Of a stretch of DNA of 64,000 nt, positions 8,508-17,495 are shown in pieces. Numbering within the stretch: the first letter of the stretch is position 1; every line of letters starts with the position of its first letter. The stretch is from contig NZ_CP012373.2 of the NCBI RefSeq assembly GCF_001305575.3, positions 1,488,001-1,552,000 of the forward strand, read 5' to 3'. The stretch is from Beggiatoa leptomitoformis. Lineage in GTDB: Bacteria > Pseudomonadota > Gammaproteobacteria > Beggiatoales > Beggiatoaceae. Both the position numbers and the translations under genes were made by a program. The notes below the pieces were generated by a model, which worked only from the letters and a program-made list of their open reading frames with translations, was not told the DNA's origin and did not search any database.

Positions 8508-9143
8508 TTAGAACAGCCACGCCGCTTTTTGCTTGCGTTGGTTTTCATACGTGCTGATTTCAGCCGCATGTTGCAATGTTAAACCGATATCATCTAAACC
8601 ATTTAACAAGCAGTATTTTCTAAAGGCATCCACTGTAAATGGAATAGTTGTTTTACTGGGTGTTGTGATGGTTTGCGCAGAAAGGTCAATTAACAAACGA
8701 TAGCCTTCTGAGCTGGTCACTTCTTTAAACAGTTTGTCGATAGTTGCCTCATCTAAAATAATAGGCAATACACCGTTTTTGAAGCAGTTATTATAAAAAA
8801 TATCTGCGTAACTGGGAGCGATAAGGGTACGAAAACCATAATCCAGTAATGCCCAAGGCGCGTGTTCACGACTTGAACCACATCCAAAATTTTGTCGTGT
8901 TAGTAAGACTTCCGCGCCCGCATAGCGAGGTTGATTTAACACAAACTCTTTATTCAGTGGGCGGTTTGTGCAGTCTTGACCGGGTTCGCCATGGTCTAAA
9001 TACCGCCATTCGTCGAATAAATAAGGACCAAAACCCGTGCGATGGATGGATTTTAAAAATTGTTTTGGAATAATCGCGTCCGTATCTACATTAACACGAT
9101 CTAACGGGGCAACTAAACCATCAAGTGTTGTAAATGCTTGCAT
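8508..9143 (-). CDS. leuD: 3-isopropylmalate dehydratase small subunit
   Basis: Swivel domain of isopropylmalate isomerase; with LeuC (the iron-sulfur subunit) it interconverts 2- and 3-isopropylmalate. It has 211 residues, typical. Recognisable features are the N-terminal [13 protein letters not shown] segment (about 19-31) and [15 protein letters not shown] near residue 105, the loop that contacts substrate. Its obligate partner leuC is normally immediately upstream; here the upstream gene is tyrS, so leuC must be elsewhere in the genome. Followed by leuB. Confidence 0.96.
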   Translation of the reverse strand: MQAFTTLDGLVAPLDRVNVDTDAIIPKQFLKSIHRTGFGPYLFDEWRYLDHGEPGQDCTNRPLNKEFVLNQPRYAGAEVLLTRQNFGCGSSREHAPWALLDYGFRTLIAPSYADIFYNNCFKNGVLPIILDEATIDKLFKEVTSSEGYRLLIDLSAQTITTPSKTTIPFTVDAFRKYCLLNGLDDIGLTLQHAAEISTYENQRKQKAAWLF

Positions 9144-9226
9144 AATTATGTGTCTAACAAGTGAATAACGACTAAAAAACTAACGGGGTTTGCAAGAGTA
9201 ATGCGTCCCCCATACCAACAAACGCT

Positions 9227-10432
9227 TTATTCTACTACGCTTACTTTCGCAAAGTGACGTTTTCCAACTTGATAAACATGTTGGGTGTTCGCCGCAATTT
9301 GTAAGCCCTTATCACTGATTTTTTCACCATCAATTTTTACCGCGCCCGCAGCAATCATTCGCAAGGCATCGGAAGTACTAGCGGTTAATCCCGCTTCTTT
9401 TAACAAATTAGCAATGGGCAATGAAGGCTTTCCTGCTAATGTTAAGGTTGTTTCTGGTAAATCATCAGGGATTTCTTTTTGTTTAAAGCGTGCTACAAAA
9501 TCAGTATAGGCTTGTTCTGCGGCAGGTGCGTTGTGAAAACGGGTTACAATTTCTTGCGAAAATGCTACTTTCACATCACGGGGATTTCCCCCTTGTTTAA
9601 CACATGATTTCCATTGCTGAATTTCCGCAGGTGTTTTAAAACTCAACAGATCAATATATCGCCACATCAAATTGTCAGAAATGGACATGAGTTTGCCAAA
9701 AATTTCGCTAGCAGGTTCTTGAATACCAATGTAATTACCCAGCGATTTGGACATTTTTTGTACACCGTCTAAGCCTTCTAAAATAGGCATGGTTAAGACG
9801 ACTTGTGGTTCTTGTCCATACTGTTTTTGTAATTCACGTCCTACCAGTAAATTAAATGTTTGGTCTGTGCCACCCAGTTCTATATCGGATTTTAATGCAA
9901 CAGAATCATAGCCTTGAACTAATGGGTATAGAAATTCGTGAATCGCAATGGATTGACCTGTTGTATAACGTTTGTGAAAATCATCCCGTTCTAACATACG
10001 GGCAACGTTATATTTTGCGGCTAGTTGAATCATGCCAACTGTGCCTAGTTCATTCATCCATTCGGAATTAAAACGTGTTTCGGTTTTTTCAGGGTCTAAA
10101 ATCTTAAAAATTTGTGCCTGATAGGTTTTAGCATTTTCTAAAACTTGTTCACGAGTAAGTGGCTGACGAGTAACATTTTTTCCTGTTGGGTCGCCTATCA
10201 TACCTGTAAAATCACCAATTAAGAAAATAACCTGATGACCTAACATTTGGAAATGACGTAATTTATTAATTAGTACGGTATGTCCTAAATGTAAATCGGG
10301 TGCGGTTGGGTCAAATCCTGCTTTAACGCGCAAGGGTTTACCCCGCGCTAACTTGGTGATTAATTCAGGTTCGAGCAGTAATTCGTGAACGCCTTGTTTA
10401 ATTTGTGCTAATGCTTCCGCTGCGGTAGCCAT
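9227..10432 (-). CDS. tyrS: Tyrosyl-tRNA synthetase
   Basis: Class I aminoacyl-tRNA synthetase charging tRNA-Tyr. It has 401 residues. The HIGH-type motif is HLGH at 48-51, KMSKS is at 226-230, and a C-terminal S4 RNA-binding domain occupies about 335-398. The substrate-recognition region includes GGTDQ at 187-191. The order tyrS-leuD is unusual. No T-box or other leader structure is apparent in the 265 bases upstream, as expected outside Firmicutes. Confidence 0.96.
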   Translation of the reverse strand: MATAAEALAQIKQGVHELLLEPELITKLARGKPLRVKAGFDPTAPDLHLGHTVLINKLRHFQMLGHQVIFLIGDFTGMIGDPTGKNVTRQPLTREQVLENAKTYQAQIFKILDPEKTETRFNSEWMNELGTVGMIQLAAKYNVARMLERDDFHKRYTTGQSIAIHEFLYPLVQGYDSVALKSDIELGGTDQTFNLLVGRELQKQYGQEPQVVLTMPILEGLDGVQKMSKSLGNYIGIQEPASEIFGKLMSISDNLMWRYIDLLSFKTPAEIQQWKSCVKQGGNPRDVKVAFSQEIVTRFHNAPAAEQAYTDFVARFKQKEIPDDLPETTLTLAGKPSLPIANLLKEAGLTASTSDALRMIAAGAVKIDGEKISDKGLQIAANTQHVYQVGKRHFAKVSVVE

Positions 10433-10703
10433 GAAAACCTCAAAAACAACGAACAGATTATCTTGATTAGCTTAACATAAACTGGTTGGACTGTTGTGAT
10501 TAAATAGAACGAAAATCTCGTTTTGATGTGTATTCATTTCAGTTACTTTATAACAATTTGTAAAGTATAATTTTATTATCATGAATAGGCGTACAGAGAC
10601 CCGCTTTATTTTAAGATTAGATGGATCATACGATAGAAATTGACAGTCATTTAGCGTCGATGTAGGCTAATTCTCCCATTCAACGTGATGATGAAGGATG
10701 TTA

Positions 10704-10955
10704 ATGATGGATCCTATTCTTGGTATGGTTTGTTTGTTCCCTTGGAATTGGGATACAGCGGGTTGGGCAAAATGTAACGGACGTTTGTTACAAATTTCTC
10801 AAAACCCAGCACTTTATTCTCTATTAGGCAACGAGTTCGGTGGAACACCGGGGCAGACTTTTGCGCTACCTAGTATCCCAGCGATTAAAACAGCTAATGG
10901 TGGTGATGTTGACTACTATATTGCGACTCAAGGTGTCTATCCTTATCGGGAATGA
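10704..10955 (+). CDS. Miniature phage tail-collar domain protein
   Basis: About 83 residues. The first 60 match the Tail Collar domain typical of microcystin-dependent (MdpB-like) proteins: LFPWNW, GWAKCNG, LLQISQNPALYSLLG, and FALPSIP. It then jumps directly to DYYIATQGVYPYRE, which corresponds to the last residues of full-length (about 180-residue) relatives, so the middle is missing although the frame is intact. GAAGGA at 10693-10698 favours the ATG at 10704 or 10707 over the ATG at 10698. The function of such stand-alone collar proteins is not established; no phage genes flank it. Confidence 0.7.
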   Translation: MMDPILGMVCLFPWNWDTAGWAKCNGRLLQISQNPALYSLLGNEFGGTPGQTFALPSIPAIKTANGGDVDYYIATQGVYPYRE

Positions 10956-11173
10956 AGTTTATAGATTAATAAGTTGAATTGACAATGAATCAATCAACAA
11001 TGGGGTATCGACTAAGTAGGGTAGATTAATTATCCACCCTACGTTTCCAATACTGTCTGACGACATTAGAAAATATGCAAAAGTTAATTATGCCTGAGTC
11101 ATTAGCATCTTAATTTTTAGCCAGTTTAATCAAAAAGATTATAATCTTGTTTCGTGATTGTTTGATGTTGCTT

Positions 11174-11398
11174 TCAGACTGCCCGAATGATGGCTTTTGT
11201 ACCTTCCCATGTTAATACGCCATTACAAGATAAATGCCATTTGTAAACCCCTTCAGCAATTTCATCTTTAGTTCCATAAGTTGGAACTAGGCATTCTATA
11301 TCTGTTGCAAGATGTTCATGTCCATCAACAATAACCCGCCAGACATACGCCTGATTTTCCGTGCTTTCATACAATGTATTAAATCGTAAACTAATCAA
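11174..11398 (-). CDS. Small protein of unknown function
   Basis: I do not recognise this family. With GTG at 11416 the frame gives 80 residues, but GGAGG lies inside that extension, 4 bases before a TTG at 11398, so the 74-residue form starting at TTG is the better call. The sequence is soluble with alternating hydrophobic residues suggestive of a beta fold, has two cysteines (in IECLVP and LSCNG) and several aromatics. It is alone between the collar gene and purT. Confidence 0.6.
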   Translation of the reverse strand: MISLRFNTLYESTENQAYVWRVIVDGHEHLATDIECLVPTYGTKDEIAEGVYKWHLSCNGVLTWEGTKAIIRAV

Positions 11399-11510
11399 GT
11401 TCCCTCCTATCACCACTATTTGAGTTAGATAAAAAGATGATACGAGTGTAACAAAATAGACTGGTGATACTTAAGATGATTTATTTATGGCTATAGATGC
11501 AAGAAATAGC

Positions 11511-11530
11511 GGGGCGAATTTGTTCACCCC
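11511..11530. terminator. Hairpin after purT (GCGAATAAAT family)
   Basis: GGGGCGAA (11511-11518) with TTCACCCC (11523-11530), one mismatch, loop TTTG. It lies 12 bases past the purT stop on the minus strand and probably forms the mRNA 3' end. Confidence 0.55.
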
Positions 11531-11541
11531 ACATGATGCGT

Positions 11542-12741
11542 TTATGGTTTTACCGTTCGTACTTTGCTTGCTGCCAATTTCGCGTGTTCCCGAGCCTCTT
11601 CTACCGTTTTCCCCATCGCTAAAGCAACGCCCATACGCCGTTTTATAAAGGCTTCAGGCTTACCAAATAAACGTAAGTCTGTTTGCGGAATTTGTAATGC
11701 CTCATCAATCCCCTCATAAATTAAGCCGTTTTCACTGTCATAACCCCCATAAATAACGGCACTTGCCCCCTCATTACGTAAAGCGGTAGAAACGGGTAAC
11801 CCTAATAAAGCACGAGCATGTAATTCAAATTCATTTTGCATTTGTGTCACCATCGTAACCATGCCTGTATCATGCGGGCGGGGACTCACCTCGCTAAACC
11901 ACACCTGATCACCCTTAACAAATAATTCCACCCCAAAAATACCGCGTCCGCCAAGATTATCCGTCACTTTTCTTGCCATTTCCTGCGCTATTTTTAAGGC
12001 GGTGGGGGTCATTGCCTGTGGTTGCCAACTTTCGACATAATCCCCTTGTTTTTGAATATGTCCGATAGGTTCACAAAAATAGGTTTCAATCTCACCTTTG
12101 CTATTCAATGCACGAACTGTCAACAAAGTAATTTCAAAATCAAAATCAATAAACTCTTCAACAATCACCGTACCACCGCTAACCCGTCCTGCACTCATTG
12201 CATGTTGCCAAGCAGAATGGATGTCTTCGGCATTATGTAACATAGATTGTCCTTTACCTGAAGAAGACATAACAGGTTTTACAAAACAAGGAAAACCAAT
12301 TGTTTCAATATGGCTACGTAATTCCGCTTCAGAATTAGCATAAGCATAACGAGATGTTGGAATTTTTAAAACGTCAGCGGCTAAACTACGAATACGCTCC
12401 CGATTCATCGTTATTTGAGCAGCACGGGCGGTAGGGACAACTTGCGCAAGTCCTGCCTGTTCAATTTCTAGCAACATATCCGTAGCAATTGCTTCAATTT
12501 CAGGCACAATAATATCAGGCTTTTCCAACACGACTAACGCATGTAGCGCATGTGGATTCGTCATATCAATCACATGAAAACGGTGTGCAACTTGATGTCC
12601 CGGTGCATTAGGATAACGATCAACCGCAATCACTTCCACGCCTAACCGTTGTAAAGCAATAATAACTTCTTTGCCCAATTCACCACTGCCTAATAACATA
12701 ACTTTGAGCGCGGTTGCGGTGAGCGGTGTGCCTAGCTTCAT
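11542..12741 (-). CDS. purT: Formate-dependent phosphoribosylglycinamide formyltransferase (PurT)
   Basis: ATP-grasp enzyme that makes formyl-GAR from GAR, formate and ATP, the folate-independent version of purine step 3. It has 399 residues, typical. The N-terminal Rossmann-like part carries [10 protein letters not shown] (15-24); the ATP-grasp core includes [12 protein letters not shown] near 155-166 and [14 protein letters not shown] near 195; the C-terminal metal-binding region includes [15 protein letters not shown]. Divergent from typA; no clear PurR-type operator was seen in the 242-base gap. Confidence 0.96.
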   Translation of the reverse strand: MKLGTPLTATALKVMLLGSGELGKEVIIALQRLGVEVIAVDRYPNAPGHQVAHRFHVIDMTNPHALHALVVLEKPDIIVPEIEAIATDMLLEIEQAGLAQVVPTARAAQITMNRERIRSLAADVLKIPTSRYAYANSEAELRSHIETIGFPCFVKPVMSSSGKGQSMLHNAEDIHSAWQHAMSAGRVSGGTVIVEEFIDFDFEITLLTVRALNSKGEIETYFCEPIGHIQKQGDYVESWQPQAMTPTALKIAQEMARKVTDNLGGRGIFGVELFVKGDQVWFSEVSPRPHDTGMVTMVTQMQNEFELHARALLGLPVSTALRNEGASAVIYGGYDSENGLIYEGIDEALQIPQTDLRLFGKPEAFIKRRMGVALAMGKTVEEAREHAKLAASKVRTVKP

Positions 12742-12943
12742 ACTGAGTACCTATACTTAAAATGAAATAAACATCATTCTAACAAGGCAGGTCATCTATA
12801 CGGTAGAATAGTGAATAAAGAATCTCAAAAGTAGCACTCCTATTCCGACAGATTCATAGATTAAAAATGAGAAAAAACGCTTTATGCCAACGGTCATAAA
12901 AAATTCACTCCGCGTTATTTCCCTATCTACTTCATATTTCCAG

Positions 12944-12949
12944 TATAAT
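12944..12949 (+). promoter_or_regulatory. Likely -10 box of typA
   Basis: A perfect TATAAT lies 34 bases before the GTG start of typA. No convincing -35 box at the usual spacing, so the assignment rests on position and the hexamer alone. Confidence 0.4.
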
Positions 12950-12983
12950 TAGCCCAGTTATCATCCCTCAGTGAGAATCGTTT

Positions 12984-14807
12984 GTGATTAGTAAATTACG
13001 TAATATTGCCATTATTGCCCACGTTGACCATGGAAAAACCACCTTAGTTGACAAATTGTTACGCCAATCTGGAACGCTTGATGAGCGTGCAAATTTAGGC
13101 GAACGGATTATGGATTCCAACGCGATTGAAAAAGAGCGCGGGATTACCATTCTCGCCAAAAATACCGCCATTCGTTGGAATGACTACCGTATTAATATTG
13201 TCGATACCCCAGGACACGCCGACTTCGGCGGTGAAGTAGAACGGGTATTGTCTATGGTTGATTCCGTGTTATTACTGGTTGATGCCGTTGATGGTCCTAT
13301 GCCACAAACCCGTTTTGTGACACAAAAAGCCCTACAACGTGGCTTACGTCCCATTGTAGTCATCAACAAAGTTGACCGCGATGGCGCACGTCCAAGTTGG
13401 GTTTTAGACCAAACATTTGATTTATTTGACCGCTTAGGCGCAGATGAATCACAACTTGATTTCCCCGTGATTTATGCCTCAGGACTACAAGGATATGCGG
13501 GCTTAACGCCGGATGTTCGTAGTGGTGACATGCAAATTCTGTTTGAAGCCATTATTGAACATGTGCCAATTCCTGACGTTGATCCAGATGAACCTTTTCA
13601 ATTACAAGTCAGTGCGCTAGATTACTCCAGCTATGTCGGTATTATCGGGATTGGACGCATTAGTAGCGGACGGATTAAAACCAACACGGCTGTTTCCGTA
13701 ATTGACGTAAAAGGCGAAAAACGGCAAGGGCGTATTTTACAAGTCCTAGGCTTTCACGGCTTAGACCGCATAGAAAAACCTGAAGCAATGGCGGGTGACA
13801 TTATTGCCTTCACAGGCTTAGACCCCCTATATATTTCCGATACCATTTGCGACCCTGCGCATATCGTTGCACTGCCCCCATTAACAGTGGATGAACCCAC
13901 TGTCAGCATGACCTTCCAAGTCAACACCTCCCCCCTATCAGGACAAGACGGCAAATATGTTACATCCCGCCAAATTCGGGAACGCCTGCAACGGGAATTA
14001 CTGCATAACGTCGCGTTACGTGTTGCTGAGACAGACGACCCTGATAAATTTATGGTCTCTGGTCGCGGAGAACTGCATTTAGGAATTCTCATTGAAAATA
14101 TGCGTCGTGAAGGGTACGAACTGGGTGTTTCTCGTCCACAAGTCATTACCAAAATCATTGATGGCGTGCGCAACGAACCCTTTGAAAGTTTAACCATTGA
14201 CGTAGAAGACATTCATCAAGGGACTATCATGGAATTACTTGGCAACCGTAAAGCGGATTTGCTAAACATGACACCTGATGGTAAAGGACGTGTGCGCCTA
14301 GACTTTGAAATTCCTTCGCGCGGCCTAATTGGCTTTCGCACCGAATTTCTAACTGCAACCTCTGGTACAGGCATGATGTACCACATTTTTGACCATTACG
14401 CCCCCATGAAAGCGGGTAACATCGGACAACGAAATAACGGCGTGTTGATTGCCAACGGTGCAGGCAAAGCCGTTGCTTACGCACTGTTTACCCTACAAGA
14501 ACGGGGCCGTTTATTTATAGGACACGGCGACGCAGTCTATGAAGGCATGGTTATCGGCATACACTCCCGCAATAATGACTTAGTTGTCAACCCCTTAAAG
14601 GCAAAACAACTCACGAACATTCGCGCTGCGGGGTCTGATGAAAATATCCTACTGACACCACCGATTCGTTACTCTTTAGAACAAGCCTTAGAATTTATTG
14701 ATGATGACGAACTCGTTGAAGTCACACCCAAAGCAGTACGTATTCGCAAAATCTTCCTGCTAGAAAACGACCGCAAACGTGCATCCCGTTCCTCAAATAA
14801 CGATTAA
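12984..14807 (+). CDS. typA: Translational GTPase TypA/BipA
   Basis: Ribosome-binding GTPase related to EF-G, needed for 50S assembly and growth under stress or cold. It has 607 residues, standard. G1 is AHVDHGKTT (12-20), followed by [18 protein letters not shown] and NKVD; then EF-G-like domains II, III and V and the unique C-terminal domain ending in a basic tail. The start is a GTG at 12984, the only one that keeps the full G1 region. Followed by a clear terminator. Confidence 0.97.
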   Translation: MISKLRNIAIIAHVDHGKTTLVDKLLRQSGTLDERANLGERIMDSNAIEKERGITILAKNTAIRWNDYRINIVDTPGHADFGGEVERVLSMVDSVLLLVDAVDGPMPQTRFVTQKALQRGLRPIVVINKVDRDGARPSWVLDQTFDLFDRLGADESQLDFPVIYASGLQGYAGLTPDVRSGDMQILFEAIIEHVPIPDVDPDEPFQLQVSALDYSSYVGIIGIGRISSGRIKTNTAVSVIDVKGEKRQGRILQVLGFHGLDRIEKPEAMAGDIIAFTGLDPLYISDTICDPAHIVALPPLTVDEPTVSMTFQVNTSPLSGQDGKYVTSRQIRERLQRELLHNVALRVAETDDPDKFMVSGRGELHLGILIENMRREGYELGVSRPQVITKIIDGVRNEPFESLTIDVEDIHQGTIMELLGNRKADLLNMTPDGKGRVRLDFEIPSRGLIGFRTEFLTATSGTGMMYHIFDHYAPMKAGNIGQRNNGVLIANGAGKAVAYALFTLQERGRLFIGHGDAVYEGMVIGIHSRNNDLVVNPLKAKQLTNIRAAGSDENILLTPPIRYSLEQALEFIDDDELVEVTPKAVRIRKIFLLENDRKRASRSSNND

Positions 14808-14831
14808 AACATAATTGTTCTAATTGCTAAT

Positions 14832-14868
14832 AAAAACCCGTCAACTTACTAAAAATTGACGGGTTTTT
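14832..14868 (+). terminator. Rho-independent terminator of typA, shared with pcm
   Basis: Perfect 13-bp stem AAAAACCCGTCAA (14832-14844) and TTGACGGGTTTTT (14856-14868), loop of 11, followed by more T on the plus strand. The A-run on the left arm lets it also serve pcm, which converges from the other side. Confidence 0.88.
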
Positions 14869-14933
14869 TACTCAAACAACGCAGATACCACCGCTTCAAG
14901 CAATATCAACCGCATTTAAAAAACACAATTAAT

Positions 14934-15593
14934 TCAACGCAATGGTACAAAGCTTACCGCTTCCAATGGCTCTTGCTCATAACGATTTCGAAACCGCGTG
15001 ATTTTATAAAGCACTTGTCCTGAACGTTGCGGACCAACAGGAATAATCAATGACGCATTCAACGCCAACTGCTCCAACAACGGTTCTGGCACAGTTTGTG
15101 GCGCGGCAGTCACAAGAATCGCATCGTATGGCGCGTTCTCACTCCACCCCCATTTCCCATCACTATGTTTAAATTTAACATTTGTAAAACCCAATAAACC
15201 CAATCGTGTTTGTGCTTGCTCCGACAAACTAGCCAATAATTCAACGCTATAAACCCGCCGAACCAACTGTGCAAGAATTGCGGTTTGATAACCACAACCT
15301 GTTCCAACCTCCAACACCGCATCTAATTTGCCACGACTTAGCAAGATTTCTGTCATTCGTGCCACAATATACGGCTGAGAAATGGTCTGTCCCTGTCCAA
15401 TAGGCAACGCATTATTAGCATAAGCATGACTGGCTAACGCCTCGTCAATAAAAAAATGACGCGGTGTACGACGAATTGCCTCCAAAACAGCAGGATTACT
15501 TATCCCCTGTCGTTGCAATAATTCGATTAAACGATCTGCTTCTCGTCGTTGTTGGGGAGAAGTTTCAATACGATGTGCGGAAATAGAAGACAT
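14934..15593 (-). CDS. pcm: Protein-L-isoaspartate O-methyltransferase
   Basis: SAM-dependent repair of isoaspartyl residues in aged proteins. It has 219 residues, typical of bacterial Pcm. SAM motif I is VLEVGTGCGYQT (93-104); the substrate-side motif GQGQTISQPY lies at 67-76. In many gammaproteobacteria pcm sits beside surE and nlpD; here it is alone, convergent with typA and divergent from the sirtuin gene. Confidence 0.95.
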   Translation of the reverse strand: MSSISAHRIETSPQQRREADRLIELLQRQGISNPAVLEAIRRTPRHFFIDEALASHAYANNALPIGQGQTISQPYIVARMTEILLSRGKLDAVLEVGTGCGYQTAILAQLVRRVYSVELLASLSEQAQTRLGLLGFTNVKFKHSDGKWGWSENAPYDAILVTAAPQTVPEPLLEQLALNASLIIPVGPQRSGQVLYKITRFRNRYEQEPLEAVSFVPLR

Positions 15594-15894
15594 AAAACGT
15601 TATGCAAAATAACAGGGATTTATAAAGATGAAAAAACGGCATAACACGGATATTACTTGAACTGACACTCAAAGCATACCGTATTTATCCGCCCCGATAG
15701 ACTTGGGTACATCATCAAATAAAACGAGAGGAATTTTATCCCCTACTCGTTCCCCATTACCGACTATTTGATGACTCATCCTAAATGGGATAATTTCTAT
15801 TTTTCTAAGAAAAAGTTAATTCTTTAAATAGACTTATAACCAATAAACAATTATTGTACTAACTTTCTCTCATATAATGGAAAAAAGATAACAA
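15594..15894 (+). promoter_or_regulatory. Divergent gap with candidate sirtuin promoter
   Basis: 301 bases between pcm and the sirtuin gene. TATAAT at 15873-15878 is only 16 bases from the ATG at 15895, so the transcript would have a very short leader; no ribosome site is visible between them, and the nearest -35-like hexamers are poorly spaced. At 15639-15660 there is a fragment resembling one arm of the GGATAACACCGCTT palindrome family. I see no gene or RNA in the rest. Confidence 0.4.
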
Positions 15895-16641
15895 ATGATT
15901 ATTCCTGCCGAACTTACACAATGTTTAAAACACAGCAAACGATTAGCTATCTTAACAGGTGCAGGCATCTCGGCAGAAAGTGGCGTACCCACCTTTCGTG
16001 ACGCGCAAACAGGATTATGGGCGCAATATAACCCCACTGAACTAGCCACACCAGAAGCCTTTCAACAAAATCCCAAACTCGTTTGGGAATGGTACGCATG
16101 GCGACAACAACTGGTTGCTAAAGCAGAACCCAACGCGGGACATTTAGCCCTAGTTGAATTAGAACATCATCAACCCAGCTTAACGATTGTGACACAAAAT
16201 ATAGACGGTTTACACCAACGTGCAGGCAGTAACCGAGTGATTGAACTACATGGAAATATTAATCGATTCAAATGCGCGACGGAAAATCGCATTCTTGAAC
16301 AATGGGAAAAACAAACCGCTATCCCACCCCATTGCCCCTATTGCAACGGCTTAATACGTCCTGATGTCGTCTGGTTTGGTGAGAGTTTACCCGTATTTGC
16401 ACTAGAACAAGCCCTACAAGCCATAGAACGCAGCGATGTTTTACTCACCATCGGGACATCCGCACTGGTTCAACCTGCGGCTACACTCCCCTTAAAAGCA
16501 CTCCAACAGGGCGCAACGGTGATTGAAATCAACCCAGAAACCACGCCATTAACCCCTTGCGTACACTTCTCACTACGTGGCAAATCAGGCGATATTTTAC
16601 CCAAACTCCTAAAATCAGTTTGGGGCGATACTCAAACATAA
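15895..16641 (+). CDS. cobB: NAD-dependent sirtuin deacylase, class III type
   Basis: SIR2-family enzyme removing acyl groups from lysines with NAD. It has 248 residues. The NAD fold has GAGISAESGVPTFRD (22-36) and TQNIDGLHQ (100-108); the catalytic histidine is His119 in ELHGN. Tyr67 and Arg70 in EWYAWRQ match the Tyr-x-x-Arg pair that selects succinyl/malonyl lysine in SIRT5/CobB-type enzymes. Zinc site: Cys127 and the pair Cys147/Cys150 are present, but the usual second cysteine of the first pair is missing (KCATEN). A J-domain protein follows after 14 bases. The symbol follows E. coli usage. Confidence 0.9.
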   Translation: MIIPAELTQCLKHSKRLAILTGAGISAESGVPTFRDAQTGLWAQYNPTELATPEAFQQNPKLVWEWYAWRQQLVAKAEPNAGHLALVELEHHQPSLTIVTQNIDGLHQRAGSNRVIELHGNINRFKCATENRILEQWEKQTAIPPHCPYCNGLIRPDVVWFGESLPVFALEQALQAIERSDVLLTIGTSALVQPAATLPLKALQQGATVIEINPETTPLTPCVHFSLRGKSGDILPKLLKSVWGDTQT

Positions 16642-16655
16642 ACAACGAGAAAATT

Positions 16656-17234
16656 ATGATTACCGAACAACTACAACCATTAGCACAAGTTGTTTTACAC
16701 CAACTACAAACACATCCACAAGGCATAGGAGAATATGAACTGCTCAAACAATTACAACGGACAAATCAAACAGGCTTCCCCAGCGTTGCACTAACAGAAC
16801 CCTTACCCCTATTTCAAATGCACTTTCTGTTATTCCATGTTTTATATCATCTACGAGAACAGCTATATCAAGAGAAAACAGGTGAACTTCAAATTAATCC
16901 ATTAAAAATTCAAATAATGCCTTATCAAGTAGGACAAAATGCCCTAACCGAAAACGACCCACTACGTGATTTTTATATGGATTTAAGCCAGTTAGAAAAA
17001 ACAACAGCAGAAGATGTAACAACACTACTCGCCAAGTTTTGGACACGGTTTCATGCAATAGACAAACGCCAATCCGCACTAAATACCTTAGGACTACAAG
17101 ACCCTGTGGACAATGAAACAATAAAATATCGTTATCGTCAGCTAGTTATGCAACACCATCCTGACCGTGGTGGCAACACAACCACCTTACAAACCTTAAA
17201 TGCAGCAATGGCCGTTTTAGAAAAATCCACTTAA
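16656..17234 (+). CDS. DnaJ-related protein with C-terminal J domain
   Basis: 192 residues from the ATG at 16656; an in-frame start further upstream (16557) would overlap the sirtuin gene and is rejected. The N-terminal 110 residues resemble the DNAJ-related domain, helical with PLFQMHFLLFHVLYHLR at 51-67. The J domain is C-terminal with the HPD motif at 168-170, the residues that trigger Hsp70 ATPase. It is probably a specialised co-chaperone. Lies 14 bases downstream of the sirtuin gene, likely co-transcribed. Confidence 0.85.
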   Translation: MITEQLQPLAQVVLHQLQTHPQGIGEYELLKQLQRTNQTGFPSVALTEPLPLFQMHFLLFHVLYHLREQLYQEKTGELQINPLKIQIMPYQVGQNALTENDPLRDFYMDLSQLEKTTAEDVTTLLAKFWTRFHAIDKRQSALNTLGLQDPVDNETIKYRYRQLVMQHHPDRGGNTTTLQTLNAAMAVLEKST

Positions 17235-17495
17235 TTCAACTAATAAATTACCCTTTACCAAGATACGGAATATTACCAATATAAATAGCGAGTATATAAA
17301 ACTATAACTCAATAACAGGTTCAAGATATGATGATAACCGCCTAAACCATACGGGATACTTAAAACGTCATGGAATTTTAACTTTTTTGATAGTTTATTG
17401 TATAAACCAAATAAAAAATTTATTTCCTATTCAAAGAAAAAATAAACTGTACCCTATCTATAAACATCCCTATTCGCCTTATCATAACCTAATCT

